Source: Certhia americana
Lineage: Eukaryota > Chordata > Aves > Passeriformes > Certhiidae
Assembly: GCA_018697195.1 (NCBI GenBank)
Contig: CM031878.1
Location: 10,587,566 to 10,651,565, forward strand
Length of the DNA stretch: 64,000 nucleotides
Direction: 5' to 3'
Below the pieces are notes generated by a model. The model was not told the origin of the DNA. It did not search any database and worked only from the letters and a program-made list of their open reading frames with translations. Made by a program: the position numbers and the translations under genes. This document shows, in pieces, positions 12,900 to 24,600 of this stretch (its first letter is position 1; every line of letters starts with the position of its first letter).

Positions 12900-14290
12900 T
12901 CATGTGGTGACTGCGCTGTATTTTTTCCATTTATTATCTTCTTTGTTATGGAACAAGCATTTTGCAATTCACAACTACATTTCACTTTTTATCTAAGTAG
13001 ACACCCTCTCTGTATCTACCAAATTTCTCCTCATGATGATTTTGGTCTTTTTCTTTTTTGATTTGTAAAATTAGATTTCCTAATGGAAAGCAGTAGAAAG
13101 CAGTACCTGAGATAGGGAGATGTTATTAATGCACCATATAATTTACTAGGAACTTTTGTGGAGCTATTTGTTCTGAATTTATATGTTTGTGCTGTTTTCT
13201 TGGTAGACCTAGTAAAGGAGCTTTTGCTGGTGGGTAATTTCTGTTAGTGGATATATAGAGAACACATAAAAAATTGGCTACTTATTGAATATGTTGACCT
13301 AGGGAATGCTTTTTTATAGCTAAAATTTTAAATGCAGACTGAAGCAGTAAGCATAGGAAAAGTGATTTCTTTCTGACTGCCTGGTCCTTTTTGGCTGGGT
13401 TTTTTTAAAACAGCTTGTAATGAAGTATCTCTTCCCTAGTTTCTTTGTACTAGTTAGAAATAGACTGTGAAGTTCTGCACTCTTCAGCAGTAGAATAAAA
13501 GAGAAAAGTTTTGTCAAATTTTACCAGGGAAGGACAGGCTATTTCTCTTTCACTTTAACTGCCTAATTATTAGTTTATAGAAATAATTTGGGCTAATTTT
13601 AATTTTATTATTCTTTTGTATCGATCTCGGCAAGTTTTTCTAGAAACCATTTGAACTTGTATGTAACTTACATCTGTTTTAAGAAAAACAGACTGTAGTC
13701 ATACTTAAGACACTTAAATAATTGCAGGTAAATTGCCATAACTTGGAATCTTCATAAGTGATTTTTGAAGTTTGCTTTCTGAGTATTGAAATTACACGTT
13801 CATTAGTTTTTATGTTTAATGGCCATTTAAGTACTTTTTCAGATGCTGAAAGTAGGAGTTGGTACAACTACAAGGTCATTCACTGCCTTTTGGAAGAGCT
13901 ATGCAGTTTTGGCCACTATGTATCACTTGAGAGACTGTTTTTAATAGTTTTCATTCTCCAGTTTGTTGTTTCATCTTCAGTCCTTTTGAAACTGACAAAT
14001 GAAGGCCATCAAATCCTCGTCATTAATGACACTACTTGGAGCAGCTCCTGCATTTTTGTTAGACTTCTGTATTTGTCAACAAAATGTGCTAGGAAGCGGG
14101 AAACAGTCTTAGTTCTTGTCCAGCCTTTAATGTTGGTGCAAAATTTGGCCACTTCCCATATGACAGTCAATTCTCCTTTAGCTGGAGGTATTTTTTGTTT
14201 CCTGATACTCCGGGGGTTAACAGTGGTGTTATTATATAAAATTTAAGTTTATTTGCCTTGGTTTCAGCTGGTAAGATTGCTGTAGGAATT
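12900..14290. other. Block with reversed strand composition
   Basis: Within this stretch the + strand is clearly T-rich (for example 13021-13080, 13141-13200, 13561-13620 and 13921-13980), while DNA on both sides, up to the CpG island, is mostly A-rich on the + strand. A 162-codon plus-strand frame (13758-14246) lies inside it but has no recognisable domain and probably no ATG start. Possible causes are a small local inversion, an old insertion in the opposite orientation, or ordinary compositional noise. It ends close to a CR1 copy that starts near 14370. Confidence 0.4.
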
Positions 14291-14369
14291 GCAGGCACTG
14301 CGGCCAGTTGGGAAGTCAGAAAGCAGTGTGAAGACGTGGGTAAAGGAGGATTGTGCTAGGGAACAATGT

Positions 14370-14725
14370 AGGCAAACTGGATTCACACAAGTAAGTCCAC
14401 AGGACCTGGTCAGGTACATCCGTGAGTGCTCAGTGAGCTGGCCAATGTCAGTGTGAGACCATTCTCAGCAACCCTTGAAATGTCACGGTGGTTAGGGGAA
14501 GCAGAAGAAAATCCATCTAGGGGAAAACCAGCTTGACTTAGAGGTTATCAAACACTGGCATACGATGGGGTTGTGAAAACTCTGTCATTGAAGTTACTCA
14601 AAACCTGACAGGACGTAGCCCTGAGCAATCTGCTGTAGTTGACACAGCTCTGAGCTGGGGCATTGGACTAGATGGCCTCTAGAGCTTCCTTCCACCCTTA
14701 AACATTATAGGATTATATGGGGTTC
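14370..14725 (+). mobile_element. CR1 LINE, ORF2 fragment joined to 3' end
   Basis: The left part resembles CR1 ORF2: AAGTCCACAGGACCTGGTCAG followed by a GTGCTCAGTGAGCTGGC-like segment. The right part resembles a CR1 3' UTR: CTGGGGCATTGGACTAGATG and GCTTCCTTCCACCC, then ATTATAGGATTATA. The sense-strand copy is diverged and has lost most of the middle. This suggests an old element with an internal deletion. Confidence 0.8.
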
Positions 14726-17087
14726 CTTAAAATAAATCATTCTGTTAAGACAGAAAACTGTCTTTGAATTTTGTAATCATCACATCTAGCAAGTGCCAGG
14801 TATCTACCTATGGAAGATTCTTTCATAGCATTACTTCCTGGCTTCAGTAACTTAACTTTCAGCTACATTTTAATGTCAGGAAACATGAAGCTTTCCTCTT
14901 GTTCCACTAAACTAAACAAAGACAGCTGGAATAAATTAAATCACTGTCATGTACTTAAAAGCATAGATGTTCAGAGTTTTAGACATTCTCTTCCTTCCAA
15001 AGTAACATTCCAAGGAAGCATTTTAACTGGAATATGTGGCCCATTGCACCTCTACTTACTATTGGAGAATTCAAGGCCATACTGCCACCTTGGGTTTTAC
15101 ACATTATTTAGAACTGAAAGGTAACTTTGCAGGAAGAAGAATTTTAAATAATGTAGTCTCATTTCCTTCGTAGTGACCCGAAAGTGCTATGACTCTTCCC
15201 ACTAAGCAATTCACTCAGCACTACCTGAATAGCAGTTTACATGCCTTAGCCTAAAAAAGGTGAGGTACTTAATTTAAATTGCAATTAAAGTCTTGTCTCT
15301 CCTGAAGATTTAAGGAAAAAAAGAAAATCTAAGCTAAAACTAGAAGTCCAAACAGTTAGAGCAGGTAATATTTTCAACAGTCAAAATAATACCACAGCAG
15401 AAATAAAGTATGAACAGCATCTGGAATAAAGACCCTCTCTACAACTAAATTACCATTTCTTAGGAAAGTCCTGAAAGACACAGTTTCAAATACTGCTCAG
15501 AGAAGACTTTACACCTTCTAAACCTGTGCCTACCAAAGAACCTCAAAGTGCCTTGTATTTACTACTAAAGATGTCAGGTTTGGGGGTTTTCAGCACTGAT
15601 TTCAGAAATGGAAAAGATACAAGGAGATAGTGATAGAAGATCTATTTAGCTTCAGAAATTAATAACAGGAGGAAAATAGTATGATTTCAGTGTTCTCGCA
15701 AAAGTCTTGAAATCCCTTGACAGTTAAAATTGCATGAGAATCAACTCCAAGTGTAGACTATGACAAATCAATCATGGCAAAACTATCTCCAGCTGAACTT
15801 TTGCCTGATCAAGTACAGAGCAAAAGCAAGAAACTTCTTTCCAGAAGTCCATAGGATGACAGCACAAACACATGCGTAAGACCCAATTAAAAGAGCCTCT
15901 ACACAAATACAGTATAATACCCTCCAGCAGCTATCTTTCCTTCCTCATGCCCAAAGAACACATCACAGCTCTTCAAAACATCTGCACAAGACTGTGTGGA
16001 AGTATTCTCATATACCTTCTACAGAGTTGATCAGAAAGCTTGCAAACAGCAAATGACTTTATAAAGTAAGACTTAATGCAAGGAGACAAGCAAAAAACTT
16101 GCAATACGTACTATCCAGGAAGAAAACTGCTCTCCAAAGAAGAGTATAAAATGTCTAAATACACATGGAAACTTCTCACAATTTCCTTGTTTACCAAACT
16201 GAAATATCACAATTACTGTCCATAATACAGGGACAACCATGCTCAGTATGCTTCCTTTGCTCTACACAGGGAAGCAACAATAAACTCCATCAAGACAGTG
16301 AAGCCACATACAGAAAACCACACAGTGAGCAAAAAGCTTACTATAAACATGTGAGGATAAATGTCTAAAGCTAGAAGGAAAACTAAACTACTAATTTGGT
16401 TTACAATTTATTTATCCCATCTAAAACAGGGACTTTGATTAATCTGAGTATATACTTGGTTGGTGAACTATTTCAGTTTCTCAGATATTTTACAAAATCA
16501 TATCAATACTTGACAAAAAAAAAAAAAAAGAAAGAAAAGGTGTAACTGTTAAAAAATAAATTGGGGAAATAAACTGACTACCATGTTTTCCCACAGTAAG
16601 CTGTAATTTGATGAAAACTGATCACTAATGGTTTAGAAAATAAAATTGCTCACTTTAACAGCACATTGCTTATACTAGAAAACAACAAAATCAATTAACA
16701 AAAACATTGCAGAAAAAGGCAAAGATTTCTACAACGTGCATGAGATCTCAGGATTTAGTGTGCCAAAAATCAAACAAATCCAGAAAACGCTGTGAAATGA
16801 ATGCAAAAAACTAATACAGAAACAGTGATAAGGATAAAGAATCTCATCTAAGTGTCTGACTAAGGATATTGACTCAGGTATAATAAAATGCCTTTCAAAA
16901 AGAAGCATTCCTCAGAATGTATCTAATTCTATGAATGACAAATAAAGTTATGAATTAAAAATTACATTGTCTTAGGATTTGTATCAGCTCTTATATCAAA
17001 AATTTATAATTGGAGATAAGTGAAACTCCTCCAGTAATTCTGGCCCAACGTACCAAGCATTTTAAAGTTTCAGGGTAATATTACTGA
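14726..17087. other. Non-coding DNA, probably intronic
   Basis: AT-rich DNA in which the + strand returns to A- and C-rich composition from about 15.2 kb. No exon, RNA gene or recognised transposable element is supported. An A run with AAAG interruptions lies near 16516-16538. Confidence 0.5.
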
Positions 17088-17118
17088 ATCATCATCATCA
17101 TCATCATCCTCCTCCTCT
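17088..17118 (+). repeat. (ATC)n then (CTC)n microsatellite
   Basis: About seven ATC units pass directly into about three to four CTC units, giving a compound trinucleotide microsatellite. No open frame with splice support spans it. Confidence 0.9.
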
Positions 17119-17755
17119 GAACACTGAAACAGAATTACTAAAAATCATGAACAGCGTCAGTGTAAGATTTCTTCTAAGATAACAAATGGTTTATCATAGC
17201 ATTTCTGTATAACAAAAATCTTGTCTTTTCAAACCTGTATGGAACAGATGATATATCCCTTAATTTTTTTCTGATCTAATTGATTTAAATTTTCCACCAA
17301 AACACCAACCGATTCAGTATCTCACTTCAAGAAGAATGTCTTTTAAGAGGGAAATTGTCTCCTCTGATTTAACACTGATCAACAAATAGTACAGTTTCAT
17401 TCTACATCTTTCACATGTCAGTTATCTAGAGACTACAAAATATTAAATTCTTCCATCTTCTAGAGAGATGATTCCCAGGAATTATGTTTTATTAAAAGCC
17501 TATCACAGCACTGGCTCCTTCTCTGGTTATTTGCAAAGCCATCAGATAAAGTTCAAATGGTAAATTCAGATAACCACTTTATGACAACATTATAAAAAAT
17601 AAGAAAAGCCTGTATCTATCAAGTAGTCAAGACAAGAACTACGCATTATCCCCTGGCACTTATTCTACACACTTCCTGCTGGTTTCAGTTGGAGTTCTAC
17701 CTCGGAAAGCTAAACAAATATTGACCCTTGCAAAAGTGAAGCATACGATAATTAT

Positions 17756-17890
17756 TTGGTTGAATAGTTTTGCTTTGGCTTTGCCTGTTTGGTTTGGGGT
17801 TTGTGCTGGGTTTGGGTGTAGTTTAGTTGTTTTGTTTTGGTGGGGTTTTTTTGTTTGTTTGTTTTTTTATTTGTTTATTTGGTTTTTAAT
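17756..17890. repeat. T/G-rich low-complexity tract (TTTG units)
   Basis: The stretch is dominated by TTTG, TTTGG and GTTTG units and T runs. It is the mirror image of the A/C tracts found elsewhere on this strand. Confidence 0.85.
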
Positions 17891-18139
17891 CTAACTACTC
17901 AGTAATTCACGATTCAGTTTTAAATGTCGGCTGCAGGGTTTCGGGATGCAAAGAATTACACTGTCAACTACTAGACTGCTGCTTTGCATTACCTGTACAG
18001 TTACTGATGTACCTTTCCATGTTCTTTTAGCTCTGGCCACAACTGAATATTTTACAAATTTTCTACAGAGCCCCTTCATCTCAGTGTGTGTGGATTGACT
18101 ATTGATTCCACGTAGAATGTTCCTCAAGGAATTACTCAT

Positions 18140-18512
18140 TTGGTTTGTTCAGCCTGGAGACTCATAACAGTCTACAAATTCCTTGTGAGCCAAACTCACA
18201 AGGGGAAGGAGAGGCAGGCATTCTCCAGTGACAAGTGGGACCATGAAAATGACCTAAAGTTGCGTCTGGGGAGGTTTGGGCTGGATATCAGGAAAAGTTT
18301 CTCCCCCAGAGGGTGGCTGGACACTGGAACAGGCTCCCCAGGGCAGTGATCACTGTACTAGCCTGACACAGCTCAAGAAGTGTTTGGACAATGCTCTCGG
18401 ACACATGGTATGACTCTTTGGGATGGCTGTGCAGGGCCAGGAGCTGGACTCGATGACCCTTGCACTCTCTTTCAAGTGTATTTCAGCATATTTTATGATT
18501 CTATGATTTCAA
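18140..18512 (+). mobile_element. CR1 LINE 3' UTR copy
   Basis: The order of landmarks is typical of CR1 3' UTRs: TTTGTTCAGCCTGGAGACTC, an AAGGGGAAGGAGAGGCAGGC-like part, TGGGCTGGATATCAGGAAAA, CAGAGGGTGGCTGGACACTG, AACAGGCTCCCCAGGGCAGT, GGAGCTGGACTCGATGACCC. It ends in TTTTATGATTCTATGATT, a typical CR1 3' terminal microsatellite. Sense orientation, 5'-truncated. Three short frames here belong to the element and are not genes. Confidence 0.93.
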
Positions 18513-20454
18513 ATTCTACTTTGCATGACAAATATACCACATTTGAACTACGGATTGCACTGACAATAATGACAATGATGAGGATCCATCAATGATTCTT
18601 GAAGCTCTTGGACATGAGGAAAGTCACTGCTGGAGAATCCACAGTTCTAATTCATGTCCTCCTCCTGAAAGTCAGCCATAGTGCTTCCACACTGCAACAG
18701 CCAACTTATCTCTTACTCTTCACCTCACAAATTCCCAAAACTCAGTCTACATGCTGGGAAACATTCTATATGCTGGGAAGTATTTTTAACATTATGAGAA
18801 CCTAAAGCACTTGATTTTTGCAACAGTACAAAGAATAGGAGAGAAAAGTAGGCGAATCAAGGCAGTTAACCTTATAAACTACCCTTGCTATCAATGAAAA
18901 CTAATAGCAGTTACTTCCACAGTCGTAGGGGAGAATGGAATTTTTGTCATTCTAACAACTGTTGAAAATTTTAATGCAAAAAAGCCAAATAAATAAAAAT
19001 GTAGTAATTTGTATAGAAGAGTACATAAAAGAGTACCCAGAAAAAATAAAATTGTGTGCATACCCTGGGTCAGAAAGGTTTCTCCATTATAGAAACTCAA
19101 TTTTATCACAGATTAAAAATTATTTCTTTAGGTTTTAGAAAGGAAATATGTGAGAATTTAAAAACTCTATTTCAACTCTGCAAAACTGCCTTCAGGTTAG
19201 GAAAGCAGAGAATTCTTCTGGGTTTTCCTGTGTGCCTCCTGATAACAAAAGTAGTCTGATATTGCAAGGTTTTCCCTCTCACACTGGTGTCTCAGAACTG
19301 CCAGAAGAGTTTTACACCAATCAGTGTTTAAACCCATAATCTGAGAATTCTGGCACACTCCATAGAGTCCAAAGATTTTGCCAGGGATTGAAAGAATTAC
19401 GGCATTATCATCAGAAGCTCCAGATATGACCCATAAACACTTTCTCTGTTTGTCTCCCCTCTCTGTACACAGAGATTGAGCAAAACAAACTGTTTCATGT
19501 GCAGCAGAATCAAGGAGAACTTGTTTCATGAAGCTTTCTATTAATACCAACTTGAACTTCAGCCTTTAACCCATATCCATCAGTTTACAGATAACTGCTA
19601 TTTATCAGGTTATAGATATGCTACTAAAACACACAACATCCCATTCCTAATTCAGAGCTACATGGATGCTGGCCAATGCTATAAAGTGAAGTTAAGAGTG
19701 ATTTTATTCTTCCCCATGGCTGGGAAGAACTAATTAAAACTTATGCCACATTTGGCCAAGACAGCCTTCGTGAAGCCTGCCATGGCAAACTGTGCTTCTC
19801 CTTCTGATGCAGCTGACTGGCAGAAAAGTTTCAGAATTCGGTACAACCATATTTCTTTCTGTAAGAAATTGAGGTAAGGAATTAAACAGCATTCATAATC
19901 TTAAGAAACTTATCTTGATGGACAGGGAAATAATACAGAAAATTACATATGATAGTTGGTAAGTTGAACAAACTAGAACTTAACTCAGAGGTGGCTTATC
20001 AAATCCCTGATTCAACAGAACAGGGATCATGAAATACTGTTTCAGTTTAATAAGTCATGAACTGAAGGTGGCATAACCAGCAGCAAATTAGAATATTAAA
20101 GTAACATAGTCAGTCTTACCTACATGTACTTATTTGCAGCTTTACTTCACTGATACAATTGAATCTGCTTGTTCAAATCTAAATTTTACAAATGTAGAAA
20201 CTGTCTGGTTTCACACAAATTTTGTAAACCTCAAGAACTAAATATATAACTTTCTGTAACTGCCCAGTTACAAGTTTTTCTTCTGGAGCACTTTCAAATA
20301 TTTCCAATTAATCAAAAAACTTAAGGGGAAGAGAGCACAACAGAATCAGTTAGTACTCTGAAAGTTTCATTCTTTTTCAAATGTGAGGCACAGAAACTGA
20401 GTACTGGTGACTACAAGTTCTAAAATATTATTTATATTAACCTAGTAAAGAAGA
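18513..20454. other. Non-coding DNA, probably intronic
   Basis: AT-rich DNA. A 117-codon minus-strand frame (19197-19550) is the longest frame here. It shows no recognisable domain, and I could not place good splice sites around it. Nothing else is supported. Confidence 0.5.
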
Positions 20455-20491
20455 ATATATATATATATATATATATACACATACACACACA
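20455..20491 (+). repeat. (AT)n then (AC)n microsatellite
   Basis: About 11 AT units pass into AC-rich units. This is a compound dinucleotide microsatellite. Confidence 0.95.
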
Positions 20492-23400
20492 ATTAGCCAA
20501 ATATCATGATGCTATTCACTCTGTTTACTGTGTTCTTGGGATAGGGAAATCCACAAAATGTTTTCTCCTCAGCTAAGGATTGCTCACCTTGTTAGGTAAA
20601 GAAGGGAAGATTGATCACCATGCCCATTACCATTGTTTTTAAAGCAGGTGTAGGTTAAACTCTGGTCCCTGATTTTCATACAATACACGTTTCTCTATCA
20701 TAATCTATCATTCTTTCGCTCCAAGCATATGGACTGAAACTATGGCAAAAGTGTGGGACTTCAAGCTGGGCTAGAAAGAACAGTCAAATAATTTGCTACA
20801 TGATTTTTTGTCTATGCAAACTCACCTCTTGATGCTTCAATTTTTCTTTAAATTTGTACAGAAATGGGACGGCACATCTGCTACAATACACAGAAACAGA
20901 ACACAAAACTACTCAGCCTCCTTCATTCTTTCCACACTCTTTTCTACGCTTTATCAAACATGGTCATTCACAAAAGCATTCACAAACAAAAATTCCATCT
21001 GAGTACACATGAAAACAGAGCAAAACTATTTTAGAGTAGAATTTAAACAGTTAAGTTAGTTACTCTGAAACAAAGAAATGCACTTCAGCAACAGAAATAG
21101 TTTTGGTAATGAGACTAAGTGATATAATATGCATTTAGAAAGTAAGCTTTCCAAAACAGGGTCTTAACAATGGGATTTTTTTTTGTGAATCCCATACTCC
21201 AATGCCATTCTCTTATTTCAAAACAGTAGCTCCTATAGCAGCATTGACTACAAATCAATATAATTTCTTTGTAATGTATTCATTTCAAAGAAAAGGAACA
21301 TAGAGAAAGCGCATTTGATTTTTAAGTGTTCACCTTCATATGCAGCATCAAATCAGATTCTTCCTTTCAAATACACCACTTAATTGGTCCTGCATTACAG
21401 TTGCACAAATCCTTCAATGGAAACAGCTCAACACTATAAATGTTTGTTTCATTTCGACCTTAAGATACTCAAAAATCTTAATCCTATTAGCACCAGCGGA
21501 TTTACATATGAATAGTAAGTTCCAGCTGAGGGAAGTGAGGGGGACAAATCAATCTCACCCACTAGTAGTACCAATGACTCTATATTTCCAACAGAAAAAA
21601 AAAACAAACCTCAAAAAAGAAAAGAACAGCAATTTTAGGTATCAATGTAAACATTCAGTGCACATTTAGAAGGACACCTGAATAAATTAGATATTAAGTT
21701 CCCATTCAAATACAGCTACAGTCTAAAACTACTACTCTATGACTAAATATACTAGTCACATAATATGATATTCAGGTTCTTGTAACTTTTATTAGATTTT
21801 TGTTTTGTTAGATTGTATACTTTCACATTAGAAACAATTTTCTTACAGTGTTTTCTTAATAAATTAGGATTTCCCTGATCATGAAGTCCTGAGCATTTTC
21901 ATTTACATCACATAATGTACTTCAAAAGCATTTAGTGATTTCATAAACATTTTGTCTTCATCATTCGTACTGGAAGGTAATTCCAGTATCTCATTCTTTT
22001 GCATTCTAGGGCTTTATATAAATTTCCAGACTGGAATTATTCACTGCCATTTTATGTTCCCTTTTCCTTGCATCTTCTTGGTTGGCAGCTCCTCTCCTTT
22101 TCAGATGTGAATTCTTTCAGAAAATTTAGAGCTCATTTGTATCATCCCTCTCAAGCCCCTAAACACAGGGCTGTAGAACACACGCAGAATACAGTCTTGA
22201 CAAATTTAACAGCAGGAGAATCACACAAAACCCCTGCAACACCAAGAACAACCAAAAAATCCCAAAACATGGTCACAAGCTCAGAAATGGAGCACAAGAG
22301 AAAAAAGGCTTGGGAATTGCTGCATGAATAAGTCAAATATTGAGAGTACCACTTATAAACACTCTGAGCTAGTCGGACATGAGCCAGCTGTAGCCCAGAA
22401 GTCATGTAAACAAATTAGTTCTAATTAGTTTAAATTAGTTTAGCCTCACTGTAACTTAGGCGGAGAGCACTTACAAGAATAAGTTTTTGCAAAAAATAAA
22501 TTTTCCCAACCTTCTTACTATCCTCTATATTTGATTCCATCTGATTATTTTCCTGAGCCTGAAAGAATCACACACCAGTACACCGTATATCAATGTATGT
22601 ACTCTGATACTTGAATATTTCTAAAAAGACATACCTCTTCTGATAGACTAAAAACCTGCATATGCTTTTTAACAGTGCCATTTTGCTCATGACTAAGTAT
22701 TTTGTAATAATATTAATATACACAGATTTTATGCTGCTGCTACATATCATGCAGAAAAGCTGTCTGTTTGCAGCATAGATTCTAGTAATAAATCTTTAAA
22801 TGTACCAACATTCCACACTAGAATTTATCCTACCTCTATTTCTGTAGCTCTCAAGGTCATAAAATGTTCCCTGACAGGTATTTCAAACTGTCCATATGCT
22901 GACAATAGAAACCAACTTTACATCCACAAGTGGTAACTTCTTTTATTCATGGCTTTTAAACAAGTCCCTATTTTATAAAGCTTGTGGATTCATCTTTCAG
23001 AACTTTTATTTACTTATAACTATCTTTCAACGTCTAACTCTACTTTACATTACAGTGCATTCCTTTTTGCACTAACCTACAAAATTAGATTATTAAGTGG
23101 TACATAACTTTTCAGTAGCTAAAACAAAGTACGTTCTTTAGAAAATATTACATAATAATCTTTAAATATCACCCTTGTGAAAGAATATTGAGTTGATGAT
23201 ACAGTAATAGTTTCCATCTATAAAAAAGGTACATCCATAGGAACTGGAAATAAAGAATAAAAATATTAGGAAGAAACTGCTCTTCTAATTATGACTGCAC
23301 TGTGTAACACCCAGCAGGAAACACCTCTAGATAAATTATTTTAGTACAATGATTCCCACTCTTTCTTTCATCATTTAAACATAGAATTCAAAAACTGTAT

Positions 23401-24560
23401 ATGCAATTATAGTAAAACAGATCTAGAAATTTGAAATTACATTTCAAAAGCTACGTTTAAGATGAACATTTTAATCTAACTGAAATATCTAATTCCATCT
23501 AATCCATGAGAGGTACAATATAACCCATCTCAGACCAGCGAGTTAACTTCCAAATGTGCTCAAACTAAACTTTGTATTCACACTTGGATTATCTTGCATA
23601 CATCACCCAAGTAAGACCAAGCTGGAATAGTATTTTAACAAAGCTTTCTCTCGATGACTCCGGTAGCTACCAAGTACAGACAATGATTTTAAACAGAATT
23701 TGGCACAAAATCAGCCTATTTACTGTTAGAGGGACATCTGGACCAACCCTTTGCTCAAAGTAAGAGCAATCTCAAAGTTATGTCAGGTTACTAAAGGCCA
23801 TCCCAGTCAAAATCTGCTTTCAAGAATGGGGATTCACTGTGAATTTTTCCCAGTTCAATCTAGTCAGCATTTCCCTTATTGCAACAGCAGCTGTTGCTTC
23901 TTTTGTTTTGCCCCTCAGAGGAGTCTGCCTTGCCTTCTACATAAATGGTCATTATTAGCCAGGTTAAAGACAGCATTTCAATTCCCCTCTTAGTTTTCTC
24001 TTCACCATGGCAACCAAACCTCAGATTCTCCTTCTAAATTTCATGCTTCAGACCCCTACCCATCTCAGTGGTCCTCTGTCACACTTGCTCCACTCGGTCA
24101 CCTTTTTTTCTTTAGCTGATTGTGTCATTTACATTATGTTTTCAGACAGATTTTGTCTTCATGCCCCACAGTGTAATTCATTGTTACAACTGTCATCATG
24201 GCATTCTGAGCCCACCTTTTTGTCTTCTATCTTCAACCAGCTTCCATATCTACCTCACAATGTTACAGCTGCAAGACTTTGTGGTTTTTCCCGTATCACT
24301 TACATGCTTTGTTTCACATCACACTTCATTCCATCTCCTCCACACTGTCAATAAGACTAGACTATCTTTGCTCCTCTCATACTAATAGTCAAATGCTTTG
24401 AATGCTTTATTCTGTCTTCTGTATACAAAGTAAATTTCCTAGACACATCACGAGTCCTTTGTGTTCTCCACTCTGATATCTTTTTTGAACAATACTCTCC
24501 TTAAAAAGCATAGAACACTTGCTGGTTATCCTGAACAAGATACAGCTTATATACACAAAG
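20492..24560. other. Non-coding DNA with a pyrimidine-rich patch
   Basis: Mostly AT-rich DNA without supported exons. A short tandem duplication of an AATTAGTTT-like unit lies near 22411-22443. From about 23860 to 24400 the + strand is unusually pyrimidine-rich. A 115-codon frame there (24007-24354) begins with a true ATG in a strong context (ACCATGG), but its product shows no recognisable domain. Confidence 0.45.
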
Positions 24561-24562
24561 GT

Positions 24563-24600
24563 GCTGGTTTCAGCTGGGGTAGAGTTAACCATGATAAACT
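24563..24600 (+). mobile_element. Short fragment resembling the 5' end of a bird ERV LTR
   Basis: GTGCTGGTTTCAGCTGGGGT followed by AGAGTTAA matches the start I know from bird ERVL-like LTRs. Only about 35-40 bases are recognisable, and the following DNA does not continue in the same way that I can see. It is a remnant at best. Confidence 0.4.

Noticed and set aside
13095..13125. Minus-strand CCCTATCTCAG|GTACTG as a recursive splice site in the presumed long intron
   Set aside because: The pyrimidine tract is short and the donor half lacks G at +5; similar sites occur by chance at this frequency.
13758..14246. 162-codon plus-strand frame
   Set aside because: No recognisable domain and no ATG start visible at its 5' end; T-rich DNA gives hydrophobic chance frames. 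The block itself is reported for its skew.
17676..17705. GCTGGTTTCAGTTGGAGT resembling an ERV LTR start
   Set aside because: Fewer than 20 bases match and no further LTR sequence follows.
19197..19550. 117-codon minus-strand frame
   Set aside because: No recognisable domain and no paired splice sites.
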